Assembly: GCF_016427605.1 (NCBI RefSeq)
Contig: NZ_JAELXQ010000007.1
Location: forward strand, 1 to 64,000
Length of the DNA stretch: 64,000 nucleotides
Source of the DNA: Ochrobactrum sp. Q0168
GTDB taxonomy: Bacteria; Pseudomonadota; Alphaproteobacteria; Rhizobiales; Rhizobiaceae
Reading direction: 5' to 3'
Position 1 is the stretch's first letter. Every line of letters begins with the position of its first letter. Made by a program: the position numbers and the translations under genes. This document shows positions 17,225 through 27,323 of the stretch, in pieces. Under the pieces are notes generated by a model. It was not told the origin of the DNA and did no database searches. It worked only from the letters and a program-made list of their open reading frames with translations.

Positions 17225-18394
17225 ATGACATTGACGGGCAAAAGCCTTCGAAAATTTCTGGCGGAATACAAGATCGTAGCCCTTTTGATCGTGGTTGCGC
17301 TCATCTGGGCGTTGTTTGCGGTCCTAACCTACGATCCCGAGATGGGGCGTTCGCAGTTTCTGACAGCGCGCAACTTTTCCAATCTCCTGCGCCAGATGGC
17401 CATCACGGGAATGCTCGCATCCGCGATGGTGTTCGTCATCGTTGCCGGTGAAATTGATCTTTCGGTTGGCGCGTTATTAGGGCTTTTGGGCGGCATCGCC
17501 GCCGTTCTCGACGTGATTTACGGCTGGCCGCTATGGGCGACGATCAGCACGGTTCTTGTATTAGGTGTGGCGCTTGGCGCTTTCAACGGATGGCTGACCG
17601 CCTATCTTGGCATACCCTCCTTCATCGTCACACTGGGCGGGCAGCTCGTCTTTCGCGGCATTGTGCTCGGGATCATGGGCGGTGTCACAATCGCGCCGAT
17701 TTCGCCAGAATTCAAATATATCGGGCAGGGTTACCTGCCGGGATGGCTTGGCAATCTCTGCGCCGTTGCGCTGTTCGGCGTGCTTATTCTTATGACGTTG
17801 CGCACGCGGGCCAGCAAGCGCAAGCATAACCTCCAGACACTTTCGTCTGGTATGGAAATTGCGCGGCTTCTCGGCATTGGTATCCTGATATTAGGCTTCA
17901 TCCTGATCCTCAACAGCTATCAGGGCGTGCCGGTTCCGGTCCTGATCCTGCTGGTGATCCTTGGCGTCTTCACCGTTATCGCAAAACAAACTGTGTTCGG
18001 CCGCCACATCTATGCGGTTGGCTCCAATACCGAAGCAACCCGCTTTTCAGGCGTCAACGTCAATTTCGTCAAGATGGCGGTATTCGCCTTGATGGGATTG
18101 ATGGCGGCGGTGGCGGGGCTGACGACAACCTCGCGCCTCGCCGCAGGCACACCATCGGCGGGCTTGGGCGGCGAGCTTGACGCCATTGCATCATGCTTCA
18201 TCGGTGGCACCTCCATGCGCGGGGGTGTGGGTTCTGTACTCGGTGCGTTGGTCGGCGCGCTCATCATGTCGAGTCTCGACAACGGCATGTCCATGCTCGG
18301 CGTCGATACCTTCTGGCAGCAGATCATCAAGGGCAGCATTCTTGTTCTGGCTGTCTATCTCGATATCGTATCTTCCGGTACGCGGCGCGGATGA
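17225..18394 (+). CDS. xylH: D-xylose ABC transporter permease
   Basis: A 389-residue inner-membrane protein of the BPD_transp_2 family with about ten hydrophobic segments. Landmarks FSNLLRQMAITGMLA, VIVAGEIDLSVGALLGLLGG, IPSFIVTLGG, GVPVPVLIL, ELDAIASCFIGGTSMRGGVGSV and SLDNGMSM correspond closely to XylH of enterobacteria (393 residues). The start is uncertain: ATG 17225 is used, with GTG 17216 in frame upstream, and neither has a clear ribosome site. It forms the channel for XylF-bound xylose with XylG, and is convergent with the aminotransferase gene. Confidence 0.93.
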   Translation: MTLTGKSLRKFLAEYKIVALLIVVALIWALFAVLTYDPEMGRSQFLTARNFSNLLRQMAITGMLASAMVFVIVAGEIDLSVGALLGLLGGIAAVLDVIYGWPLWATISTVLVLGVALGAFNGWLTAYLGIPSFIVTLGGQLVFRGIVLGIMGGVTIAPISPEFKYIGQGYLPGWLGNLCAVALFGVLILMTLRTRASKRKHNLQTLSSGMEIARLLGIGILILGFILILNSYQGVPVPVLILLVILGVFTVIAKQTVFGRHIYAVGSNTEATRFSGVNVNFVKMAVFALMGLMAAVAGLTTTSRLAAGTPSAGLGGELDAIASCFIGGTSMRGGVGSVLGALVGALIMSSLDNGMSMLGVDTFWQQIIKGSILVLAVYLDIVSSGTRRG

Positions 18395-18523
18395 ATATCC
18401 TTCGATATATTCGTTGTTTGGACCCAGTACGTGATTGTTGGGTTTGAAGATTTCGATTTTTCTTTCGCTGGGATGCGGGCGTGCCTCAAAAGGCGGTTTG
18501 AAGCGCAATGCTTTGAGTTGCCC

Positions 18524-19741
<1,218 letters not shown>

Positions 19742-19760
19742 TCATTTGATGGGCTGTAGG

Positions 19761-20429
19761 TCAACGGGCTTCGATTTTCAGGCGGTTTTCAAGCCAGGCT
19801 CCGGCCATCGCCACTAGACATAGAAGCAGGATCAGAATGATCGCCACGGTCGTATAGGCTTCGAGTGGCCGGAACTCCTGATCTGCCACCAGCTTGCCCG
19901 CATAAAGAAGTTCGGCGTAGGAGATGGAGGAGGCAACGGTCGTCAGTTTGATTAACTCGATGACCTGGGTTGTCAGCGGCGGCAGCACGCGGCGCACGGC
20001 CTGTGGGACGATCACTTGGTTCAAGGTGCTTGCATAGCCAAGACCGATGGCTTTTGCGGCCTCCCATTGTCCCTTTTCGACGCCTTGCAAGCCTGCCCGG
20101 AAGATTTCCGTAAAATAGGCGCCACCATAGAGGCTGAGCGCGATATAGGCGGCGAGAAACGGCTTTGCCTGCATACCTGTGAGGATTGGAAGCGCATAGA
20201 ATAGCCAGAACAGCTGGACGATAAACGGGATGTTGCGAAAGAAGTTCACGAATATCGTGGCTGGGGCCCGTGCAATGCGCGATGACGATGTGCGCATGAG
20301 ACACATCAGCAGACCGATCCCCATCGCGGTCAAGACTGACACGATGGATAGTAGCAGCGTGCCGCCCAGCCCTTCATAGAGAATATGGCGATACGTGATG
20401 ATCGAGGAAAAGTCCCAAGTGTAGTTCAT
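19761..20429 (-). CDS. Polar amino acid ABC transporter permease (second of pair)
   Basis: A 222-residue HisM/GlnP-type permease. The coupling loop EKGQWEAAKAIGLGYASTLNQVIVPQAVRR and membrane segments are typical of importers for polar amino acids and opines. It starts with MNYTWDFS, exactly as does the neighbouring permease at 20436, suggesting a duplication. Only 6 bp separate the two genes. It should form a heterodimer with its neighbour, served by the binding protein at 21266 and the ATPase at 24512. Confidence 0.92.
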   Translation of the reverse strand: MNYTWDFSSIITYRHILYEGLGGTLLLSIVSVLTAMGIGLLMCLMRTSSSRIARAPATIFVNFFRNIPFIVQLFWLFYALPILTGMQAKPFLAAYIALSLYGGAYFTEIFRAGLQGVEKGQWEAAKAIGLGYASTLNQVIVPQAVRRVLPPLTTQVIELIKLTTVASSISYAELLYAGKLVADQEFRPLEAYTTVAIILILLLCLVAMAGAWLENRLKIEAR

Positions 20430-20435
20430 CGTGCA

Positions 20436-21101
20436 TTACCTTCCTGCTGCGAGCCGCTTTTCGAGCAGTTTCGACAAGCTGGTGATGCCGAAAATGAGAA
20501 TGAAGAAAAGAAGGGCGATTGCTGTGAAGGTCTCCAGCGGACGATAGGTCTGGGTCGCAATTTCGTTCGCCATATAGACGGTTTCTCCATAGGCAATGAC
20601 ACCGGCAAGCGTCGTGCCTTTTACGAGTTCGGCAAAGCGGATCAGAAAAACCGGGATCATCTGCCGGACCGCCTGGGGCAGAATAACGAAGCGTAGCGTG
20701 TCAACCTTGCCAAGGCCGATTGCACTTGCAGCCTCCCACTGTCCCTTGCGCACGGCCTGCATTCCCCCCCGAAATACCTCGGCCATATAGGCCGAAGATT
20801 GCAGCCCGATGGCGAGAACCGCTGCTTCAAAGGCGGTCATCTCCACGTTCATTAGAACTGGGAAGGCGAAATAGAACCAGACGATCAACACCAGCGCGGG
20901 GGCCGCGCGAAAGAAGTTGACATAGGCAAGTCCCGCCAGCCGCAATGTGCGACGATGTGATAGCCGCATCAAGGCCAGTACAAGGCCGAAAGGCAGTGCA
21001 ATGGCAAGACAGGTCGCCGTCAGCAATGCGGTATTGGCAAAGCCGTCGAGAAACATGCCCCAGTTGCGCAAGACAGCGGAGAAGTCCCAAGTGTAATTCA
21101 T
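20436..21101 (-). CDS. Polar amino acid ABC transporter permease (first of pair)
   Basis: A 221-residue permease from ATG 21101, chosen because the N-terminus MNYTWDFS then matches that of the partner permease; an open frame continues to 21215 but runs through an intergenic hairpin. The coupling loop RKGQWEAASAIGLGKVDTLRFVILPQAVRQ is characteristic of the His/Gln/opine permease family. It lies between the binding-protein gene and the second permease in the same direction. Confidence 0.91.
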   Translation of the reverse strand: MNYTWDFSAVLRNWGMFLDGFANTALLTATCLAIALPFGLVLALMRLSHRRTLRLAGLAYVNFFRAAPALVLIVWFYFAFPVLMNVEMTAFEAAVLAIGLQSSAYMAEVFRGGMQAVRKGQWEAASAIGLGKVDTLRFVILPQAVRQMIPVFLIRFAELVKGTTLAGVIAYGETVYMANEIATQTYRPLETFTAIALLFFILIFGITSLSKLLEKRLAAGR

Positions 21102-21188
21102 GGCGGAATCCGTTTGTATTTTGTGGTCGAGACCGACCTCGGCTTGACTGCCTTTCGCTATGGAGAGAGGGAGGCAATCAGGCCCGAT

Positions 21189-21215
21189 ATGAGACGCGAT
21201 GAGTTCGCGTCTCAT
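21189..21215 (-). other. Hairpin between binding-protein and permease genes
   Basis: ATGAGACGCG and CGCGTCTCAT form a perfect 10-bp stem with a 7-base loop, 50 bp beyond the binding-protein stop and 88 bp before the permease start. The position fits a processing or partial termination element that raises binding-protein levels over permease levels. Confidence 0.7.
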
Positions 21216-21265
21216 GTATTTGTGCGGGATCGTAACGGCTATTTGGCTCGGTGGATTCCGCTCGA

Positions 21266-22129
21266 TTATCGTATGAGGTCTTCCTTGCGGGTCGATGCCG
21301 CCGTCTTGGGATCTAGTCCACGGAAGGCGAGGAAGTCCTGGTATAGCTGCTGGGTGCGGCCTGTATCGTAGGAGAATGTTACCGCAACCTGCAGGAAATC
21401 GCGCCAGCGCTTGTCGGTTTCCTGACGGACGCCTGCACTGGAAGGCCGCGCTTCAACAGGGGTTGGAACAAGGGTTTTGCCGCTTTTCAGACGCAGACGG
21501 GTGACGTCGGCCATCGGCCCAGTCGATGCCGAACCATCAACGCGTCCGGACTGAAACGCCGCAATCGATTCATTCGATTGTTGGAACGTGGCCAGCGTTG
21601 CATTGGGCGCATTCTTTTTAATGACATCCACAAAGGTGGTGCCGGAAGGCGCTGCAAGGCGATATTTGGGGTCGTTCAGTTCGGCCCAGGTGGACGGCGC
21701 GAAATCATTCTTGACCAGCAGCGCGACCGGATACCACATCACAGGGCCTGCAAAGTCGATAGACAGGGCGCGTTGGGGTGTCGGATCGAGTTGGAACATG
21801 AAGTCATACTGGTTCGCCTGCAGGCCGGCGACTGCATTACCCCATGTGGTGTCCACGATCTGCAACTTGACGCCGAGCGCGTCGGCAACATCCTTGGCGA
21901 TTGATACGGCGACGCCACGATAGACGGTTCCGCCGGACTCCACGCCGCCTGGCTCATTGCTTCCGGTGAGATCCTTGAAGCACCATGGCTCGGACTGTGC
22001 ACAGCCCAGTCTCACGGTCTTGGTAGACTGGATAAGTTCCCAGGTTGAAGTATTTTGTGCCCAGGCGGACGTGGCAGCCACAGTGAAGGCGGTTGCCATT
22101 GCGAGTTTGCGAATAAACGAAAAAGACAT
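21266..22129 (-). CDS. Amino-acid-type ABC transporter substrate-binding protein
   Basis: A 287-residue periplasmic binding protein of SBP family 3. A signal peptide (about residues 1-24, ending SAWA) precedes the mature chain. TVRLGCAQSEPWCFKDL, YRGVAVSIAKDVADALGVKLQIVDTTW and the FMFQLDPTPQRALSIDFAGPV region fit the fold, but the usual acidic contact of amino-acid binders (D-x-E near the first beta strand) is not obvious, and there are two cysteines near residue 50. So the ligand may be an unusual amino-acid-like compound. It lies between the Mo-hydroxylase large subunit gene and the permeases. Confidence 0.88.
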   Translation of the reverse strand: MSFSFIRKLAMATAFTVAATSAWAQNTSTWELIQSTKTVRLGCAQSEPWCFKDLTGSNEPGGVESGGTVYRGVAVSIAKDVADALGVKLQIVDTTWGNAVAGLQANQYDFMFQLDPTPQRALSIDFAGPVMWYPVALLVKNDFAPSTWAELNDPKYRLAAPSGTTFVDVIKKNAPNATLATFQQSNESIAAFQSGRVDGSASTGPMADVTRLRLKSGKTLVPTPVEARPSSAGVRQETDKRWRDFLQVAVTFSYDTGRTQQLYQDFLAFRGLDPKTAASTRKEDLIR

Positions 22130-22174
22130 CCTTGTTCCCCTTTTTTCGTTGGTTATGGTGGAGGTGTCGTCAGC

Positions 22175-24484
22175 TTATTGCTGAAGCACCTCAAATATTT
22201 TTTGCGCGGTAAATGGCATATGCAGGTTCGATGTGTCGTAGCCTTGCAGAGCATCCATTACCGCGTTGGCGATTGTCGGTGGCGCGGCAATCGTTCCGGC
22301 TTCGCCGCATCCCTTCACCCCCAGTGGATTGGACAGGCACGGGATTTCAACGAAATCCAGTTCGAAGTCGAGAAAGTCGTCCGCTTTCGGATAACAGTAA
22401 TCCATCAGCGAGCCGGTGAGGATCTGACCCGATTCCGGGTCGTAGACGACTTCCTCCAGCAAAGCCTGCCCGATGCCCTGCGCGAGCCCGCCATGGAATT
22501 GTCCTTCGACCAAACGACGGTCGAGAATACGACCGACATCATTCACGCTGGTGTAGCGCTTTAGATCGACTGCGCCGGTCTCCATATCGATTTCGAGATG
22601 GCAGATATGACATCCATTTGGGAAGGTTGGATTGTCGGGCGTGAAATGGGCGCTCAGGCTCATACCTGCTTCCAGCCCTTCCGGCAGAGCGCGGGGGTTG
22701 AAGGCGAGTTTCACAACGTCGAGCAAGGGCATTGTCTCATTGGTGCCGCGCTTTCGAAAAAGACCTTCGGCAAAATCGATGTTCTCAAGGTCCGATTTCA
22801 TGGCAAAGGCGGCGATGCGTCTTGTGCGCTCCAGCACCTTGTCGGCCGCGAGGTGAACGGCGTTGCCGCCAACCGCCAGTGCCCGTGATCCGCCGGTTCC
22901 TCGCCCGAACGCCACCTGATCGGTATCCCCCTGAACGACGCGAATTGCGTCTCGCTCGATGCCGAGCCTGTTGGCAACCACTTGCGCATAGGCGGTTTCG
23001 TGACCCTGACCATTGGTCTGCGAGCCAACGTAAAGAATAGCGGAACCGGTCGGGTCGAAACGGATTTCGGCAAATTCATCCAGACCCCGCCCACAGCGGT
23101 CGATAAAATAGGCCATACCGATCCCGGCCAGTTTGCCGCGGGCGCGCGCTTCTGCTTTGATTTTCTCACGGTCACGATAAGCCGATTTCGCAATAGCTCT
23201 CTCGATCAGCGCGGCAAAGTCGCCGTCGTCGTAAAGCTGGCCCGTGATGGTGCAAAAAGGCATTTTTGCGCGTGCGATGAGGTTCTTTCGGCGCAGCTCA
23301 GCCGGGTCCACTCCCAGACATTCCGCAGCCTTCTGGACCAGGCGCTCGACAGCGTAGATTACCTCCGGTCTGCCCGCACCGCGAAGAGAATCGATGGGCA
23401 CGGTATTTGTGAATATGCCGCGCACCCGAACGAAAACGGCCTCAATGTCGTAGATCGCGGGATGCAGGCCGTCACCCGCAACTGTCGCGATATTGGGGCC
23501 GTGCTGGGCGGGGTAGGCGCCGGCATCGGCCAATCCGTCGAAGCGCATGGCGAGAAAGCGCCCATCACTGTCGAGCGCGAGTTCCGCTGTGCAGCGCTGG
23601 CCGCGTCCCTGCGTGTCGCTTTGCAGGGATTCAATGCGCTCACTTACCCATTTGACGGGGCGTCCGATGATGCGAGCAGCGTGCAGGGCCAGCACATATT
23701 CCCCATAGGAAAAGATTTTTGGGCCAAAACCACCCCCGACATCGGGCGTGATGACACGCATCTGGTTTTCTGGAATGTGGAGCGCATGCTGGCAGATGAC
23801 GCGTCGGATCGAGTGTCCGCCCTGCGAGGACACATAGAGCGTGAAACGGTCGTCGCGAGCATCATAATCACCGATTGCGCCGCGTGGTTCCAGCGACAAT
23901 CCGGCGATGCGGTTATTCTCAACATTTATAGAGACGACATGCGCCGCAGACTGAAAAAGCGCTTCCGTCTTGTCGCGGTCTCCTGAGTGCCAGTCGAAGC
24001 AGATATTATCCTTGGCCTCGTCCCAAATATGCGCTTCGGCAGCAACAGCGGCGTCGGCACCCACAACGACCGGAAGGTCTTCATACTCGACGAGAATATA
24101 CTCGAGCGCTTCCCGTGCCGCTTCGATGGTTTCCGCGATAACAGCCACCACCGGCTCGCCAGCATAGCGCACGGTATCTTGGGCAAGAATAGGTCTTTCG
24201 GGCAGAAAGGATCGAAACTGGGAGCGACTTTTGATGTCGGCGAGACAAGGTAGGCCGGTGATCCCAGCCGCTGTGAGGTCATCAGCGGTGATGATCGCCA
24301 GGAGGCCTTCAACCGCATCGGCACCGCTGGTATCGATTGAGGCGATGCGCGCATGGGCATAGGGCGAGCGCAGGACGGCCATCGCAGCCATTCCCGGCAA
24401 TGTCACATCGTCGAGATAACGACCGGCGCCCAAGAGAAACCGACGATCTTCCAGTCTATGCGCGCTTTGTGCGATACCTTGCAT
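22175..24484 (-). CDS. Molybdenum hydroxylase large (molybdopterin-binding) subunit, xanthine dehydrogenase family
   Basis: A 769-residue catalytic subunit. The active-site loop reads SLRGAGRPE, as in xanthine dehydrogenase or aldehyde oxidase and form II CO-dehydrogenase-like proteins, not the AYxCSFR loop of true CO dehydrogenase. The base glutamate is present in GVKGCGEAGT near the C-terminus, and GGGFGPK and GQGHETAYAQV bind the cofactor. GGAGGAGGT precedes the ATG. The family hydroxylates a carbon next to nitrogen in heterocycles or oxidises aldehydes. Its FeS and FAD partners are at 26507-27800, separated by an ABC ATPase gene and the IclR gene, an unusual split. CoxG, XdhC and MoCo genes in the same block support assembly here. 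Confidence 0.92.
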   Translation of the reverse strand: MQGIAQSAHRLEDRRFLLGAGRYLDDVTLPGMAAMAVLRSPYAHARIASIDTSGADAVEGLLAIITADDLTAAGITGLPCLADIKSRSQFRSFLPERPILAQDTVRYAGEPVVAVIAETIEAAREALEYILVEYEDLPVVVGADAAVAAEAHIWDEAKDNICFDWHSGDRDKTEALFQSAAHVVSINVENNRIAGLSLEPRGAIGDYDARDDRFTLYVSSQGGHSIRRVICQHALHIPENQMRVITPDVGGGFGPKIFSYGEYVLALHAARIIGRPVKWVSERIESLQSDTQGRGQRCTAELALDSDGRFLAMRFDGLADAGAYPAQHGPNIATVAGDGLHPAIYDIEAVFVRVRGIFTNTVPIDSLRGAGRPEVIYAVERLVQKAAECLGVDPAELRRKNLIARAKMPFCTITGQLYDDGDFAALIERAIAKSAYRDREKIKAEARARGKLAGIGMAYFIDRCGRGLDEFAEIRFDPTGSAILYVGSQTNGQGHETAYAQVVANRLGIERDAIRVVQGDTDQVAFGRGTGGSRALAVGGNAVHLAADKVLERTRRIAAFAMKSDLENIDFAEGLFRKRGTNETMPLLDVVKLAFNPRALPEGLEAGMSLSAHFTPDNPTFPNGCHICHLEIDMETGAVDLKRYTSVNDVGRILDRRLVEGQFHGGLAQGIGQALLEEVVYDPESGQILTGSLMDYCYPKADDFLDFELDFVEIPCLSNPLGVKGCGEAGTIAAPPTIANAVMDALQGYDTSNLHMPFTAQKIFEVLQQ

Positions 24485-24511
24485 GATCGGACCTCCTCCC
24501 GTCTTGCCCTG

Positions 24512-25297
24512 TTACTCTGCTGCAACCGGTTCGGGGATGCGGAAGAGAGAATGGCTGGCGAGAAATTCTTTCATGCGGTCGGTCTTGGGATTCACAAGCA
24601 CCTCCTGCGGAGCGCCCTTCTCGTGAACGCGCCCCTCGTGAAGGAACACAACGCAATGCGCAACATTATAGGCAAATCCCAGCTCGTGCGTGACGATAAT
24701 CATGGTCGTCCCGTCCTCTGCGAGCTGTCGCATCGAATTGAGAACTTCTCCCACGAGTTCCGGGTCGAGCGCCGAGGTGGGTTCGTCAAAAAGCACCACG
24801 GAAGGCTGCATGGCGATGGCGCGGGCAATGGCCACGCGCTGCTGTTGCCCGCCGGAAAGCGATAGCGGATGCATCCGTGCCTTGTCGGCCAGACCAACAC
24901 GGTCGAGGCATTCAAGCGCCCGCTTGCGCGCAGCTTCCTGGTTCATTTTCCGCACGCGCGTTAGTCCCAGCATAACATTGCCTTCAACGGTCAGATGCGG
25001 GAACAGGTTGAATTGCTGGAAAACCATGCCAACTTGCGAGCGGACTTCCTTCAGTTCAGATGCGCTGTAAATCGTCTTATCTTGAGATTTGCGTCCAATC
25101 GTCTTGCCATTATGAATGATCGTGCCTTCATCCGGCGTTTCGAGAAAATTGGCACAGCGCAGCAATGTGGATTTGCCTGACCCCGAAGATCCGAGCAAAA
25201 CAACGGTTTCACCTTTCTTGACGGTGAGGTCGATGCCCTTGAGTACTTCGACGGAGCCGAAACTTTTGCGCAAGCCTTCTATTTTCAGAACGTCCAC
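24512..25297 (-). CDS. Polar amino acid ABC transporter ATP-binding protein
   Basis: A 261-residue ATPase of the HisP/GlnQ type. Walker [15 protein letters not shown]-loop [14 protein letters not shown], signature [16 protein letters not shown], Walker [17 protein letters not shown] and switch VTHELGFA are intact. GTG 25297 is preferred, with GGAG seven bases upstream; the longer frame to 25369 would run through the palindromic operator at 25360-25377. It is the first gene of the minus-strand run that continues with the Mo-hydroxylase large subunit, binding protein, two permeases and the aminotransferase, so transport and oxidation are transcribed together. Confidence 0.91.
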   Translation of the reverse strand: MDVLKIEGLRKSFGSVEVLKGIDLTVKKGETVVLLGSSGSGKSTLLRCANFLETPDEGTIIHNGKTIGRKSQDKTIYSASELKEVRSQVGMVFQQFNLFPHLTVEGNVMLGLTRVRKMNQEAARKRALECLDRVGLADKARMHPLSLSGGQQQRVAIARAIAMQPSVVLFDEPTSALDPELVGEVLNSMRQLAEDGTTMIIVTHELGFAYNVAHCVVFLHEGRVHEKGAPQEVLVNPKTDRMKEFLASHSLFRIPEPVAAE

Positions 25298-25359
25298 GAC
25301 ACTTCTCCAGAATATGTTGCGATGAGGTTGCGGCAAAGTTTCGTTGCTGTCAATCAAAA

Positions 25360-25377
25360 TTCGCACCATTGTGCGAA
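25360..25377. promoter_or_regulatory. IclR-type operator, copy 1 (perfect palindrome)
   Basis: TTCGCAC-CATT-GTGCGAA, a perfect 7-bp-arm palindrome, lies 63 bp upstream of the ABC ATPase start and 190 bp before the divergent IclR gene. Near-identical sites occur at 27879, 29267 and 31077, each in front of a transcription unit of the same cluster and nowhere else I could find. The adjacent IclR protein is the obvious candidate binder. Confidence 0.8.
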
Positions 25378-25567
25378 AATGTAATTTGGGTTATCAGGAT
25401 AAGATCGACGATGCGGGGTTAACCCGTTGGCAAACCAACGAACTACAGTCTTGACTTGTGAGAGTGCTGATAAGATGTGGATAAAGCGGACAAGACTGGC
25501 ATCGCCATTGGACCAGAACGCAAGGACCGGGAAGATGGCAAATTGCGGAAAGCAGGGGTGATCAAGT

Positions 25568-26458
25568 ATGGCCAAGACAGTCAAGGCAAAAAAGCCGAAG
25601 GAAACACGTGTCAGTAACGGCGCACCTTCCATGATGGGGGGAATCAAACGGGCGGATTTCGTTTCCGCGCTGGCGCGCGGGCTGGACGTGTTGAAGCTTT
25701 TTTCCGAGACCCGTCCGAAACTTTCTACAAGCGATGTTGCGACTTTGACCGATCTCAGTCGGGCTGCGGCGCGCCGGTTTCTGCTCACATTGACCGAGCT
25801 TGGCTATTTGCAGAACGAGGGCGATATGTTCGAGCCCCGTCCGAAAATTCTCGAACTGGGTTATACATATCTTTCGACCTGGCGATTTCCTGAGCTGGTT
25901 CGCCCCTATCTTCAAGACGTCGTGGATACCCTGCACGAAAATTGTTCCTTCGCCGTTCTCGACAGTAGCGATGTAGTCTATCTGGCCCGTGCCGAAGCGC
26001 GCCGCATCGTGCAGAGCATAACCGTTTCGGTCGGCACACGAATTCCCGCTGGCGTCTCGTCGCTCGGACGTGTGCTGCTCGCCTACCAGACGCCGGAAAA
26101 GATCAATGCGTTTCTGGAGCATCATCCCCTGAAGGCTTCCACGTCCATGACCATCACCGATCCGGTGCTTTTCCGTGAAAAGCTTGCCTCGATCAGGGAG
26201 CAGGGGTGGACGCTAATCAATGGCGAATTCGAGGAGCAACTGCTTTCAATAGCAGTTCCAATTCTGATGCCGGACGGAACGCCTGTTGGCGCCATTAATG
26301 TCGGCGCGCCATCGTCCCGCGCGAGCGTGGAGCAGATGGAAACAGAGTATCTGCCGGTTCTCAAGCAGGCAGCCAGCAATATTGCGAAGGCTTTTGCATC
26401 GAGCGGGCGGGACGTTTCAAAGATCCAGACGGTTCGCCTGACCGGCGAAATTCCCTGA
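25568..26458 (+). CDS. IclR-family transcriptional regulator of the Mo-hydroxylase/hydantoinase cluster
   Basis: A 296-residue regulator. The N-terminal 25 residues are lysine-rich and look disordered; a winged helix-turn-helix follows (about 30-95, FVSALARGLDVLKLF then SRAAARRFLLTLTELGYL), and a GAF-like effector domain fills the rest (GVSSLGRVLLAY, EEQLLSIAVPI, GAINVGAPSSR). These match the PcaR/PobR branch of IclR proteins, many of which respond to aromatic or heterocyclic acids. It lies within the cluster, divergent from the ATPase gene, with four matching palindromes nearby, so it most likely controls the whole block, either as activator or repressor. Confidence 0.92.
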   Translation: MAKTVKAKKPKETRVSNGAPSMMGGIKRADFVSALARGLDVLKLFSETRPKLSTSDVATLTDLSRAAARRFLLTLTELGYLQNEGDMFEPRPKILELGYTYLSTWRFPELVRPYLQDVVDTLHENCSFAVLDSSDVVYLARAEARRIVQSITVSVGTRIPAGVSSLGRVLLAYQTPEKINAFLEHHPLKASTSMTITDPVLFREKLASIREQGWTLINGEFEEQLLSIAVPILMPDGTPVGAINVGAPSSRASVEQMETEYLPVLKQAASNIAKAFASSGRDVSKIQTVRLTGEIP

Positions 26459-26476
26459 GCGTGAATAGCAATAAGC

Positions 26477-26500
26477 GGACAGCACATCGTAGCGCTGTCC
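26477..26500. terminator. Candidate bidirectional terminator
   Basis: GGACAGC and GCTGTCC form a 7-bp stem around a 10-base loop in the short gap between the convergent IclR and FAD-subunit genes, with AT-rich sequence on both sides. Position supports a shared terminator, though no strong T-run is present. Confidence 0.5.
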
Positions 26501-26506
26501 AATTCT

Positions 26507-27313
26507 TCAATCGGATAAAATCGTCGCGACCGCGCGTTTTGTCATGGCGCGGATCAGCGCTGCCCTATATTCGGCGGTTGCGTGAATTTCGCTGTTCAGC
26601 AATTCCGCATCCGGCATGATCGAATTGATGGCATCCGGCAGGAAACTTGCCTTAAGAATTTCTTCAGCGGCTTCCCACCGGAAAACCCCATCCGATCCGG
26701 CACCCGTTACCGCAACGCGAACGGTCTCATCACTCTTTGCCACGCCGACGCCAACGATTGCATAGCGCGATGCAGGGTTGGAAAACTTCGCATAGGCAAA
26801 ACGGGCTCCGGTTGGAATCCGAATACCGGTAACGATTTCTGTTTCTTCGAGCGCGGTGGTGAACAGGCCCAGGAAGAACGCGTCGGCTGCGATTTCACGC
26901 TGATCAGTGATCACCATGGCGCCCAGTGCCAGCAGAGCCGCCGGATAATCGGCGGACGGATCGCAATTGGCTATCGACCCTCCAAGCGTGCCGCGATTGC
27001 GGACATGGCGGTCGCCAATGCCTGCGGCCAACGTGGCTAGACCGGGCAAATGTTCCGCCACGAGTGCATTTCCCGCGACATCGGCGTGACAGGTCATGGC
27101 GCCGATTTCTATCGCGCCATCGTCCGTCATGCCGATATTCTGCAATTCGGGCAATCTTTGCAACGAGATGAGGGCGGACGGCATGGCCAGTCCCTGCTTC
27201 ATCGTCGGCACCAGCGTTTGTCCGCCTGCCAAAAGTTTGGCACCGTCGTCCTCGGCCAACAGGGCTGATACTTCGGCGAGGCTGGTGGGCTGGTAAAGTT
27301 CGAAATTCTGCAT
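26507..27313 (-). CDS. Molybdenum hydroxylase FAD-binding (medium) subunit
   Basis: A 268-residue CoxM/CutM-type subunit. The FAD pyrophosphate loop LLAGGQTLVP (about 30-39) and the second FAD motif TLGGSIANCDPSADYPAALLAL (about residue 110) are present; the C-terminal CO_deh_flav_C domain follows. It passes electrons from the FeS subunit to an external acceptor. It starts 10 bp after the 2Fe-2S subunit gene, forming a two-gene unit. The matching large subunit lies beyond the IclR and ATPase genes at 22175. Confidence 0.92.
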   Translation of the reverse strand: MQNFELYQPTSLAEVSALLAEDDGAKLLAGGQTLVPTMKQGLAMPSALISLQRLPELQNIGMTDDGAIEIGAMTCHADVAGNALVAEHLPGLATLAAGIGDRHVRNRGTLGGSIANCDPSADYPAALLALGAMVITDQREIAADAFFLGLFTTALEETEIVTGIRIPTGARFAYAKFSNPASRYAIVGVGVAKSDETVRVAVTGAGSDGVFRWEAAEEILKASFLPDAINSIMPDAELLNSEIHATAEYRAALIRAMTKRAVATILSD

Positions 27314-27323
27314 CGGATTTCTT

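Noticed and set aside
22982-23986. Long open frame (334 codons) on the plus strand
   Set aside because: It lies wholly antisense to the Mo-hydroxylase large subunit, whose family motifs are intact; the product has no recognisable domain. It is a shadow of GC-rich codon use.
22175-24484. True carbon monoxide dehydrogenase large subunit
   Set aside because: CoxG and XdhC neighbours suggested it, but the active loop reads SLRGAGRPE rather than AYxCSFR, so CO oxidation is unlikely.
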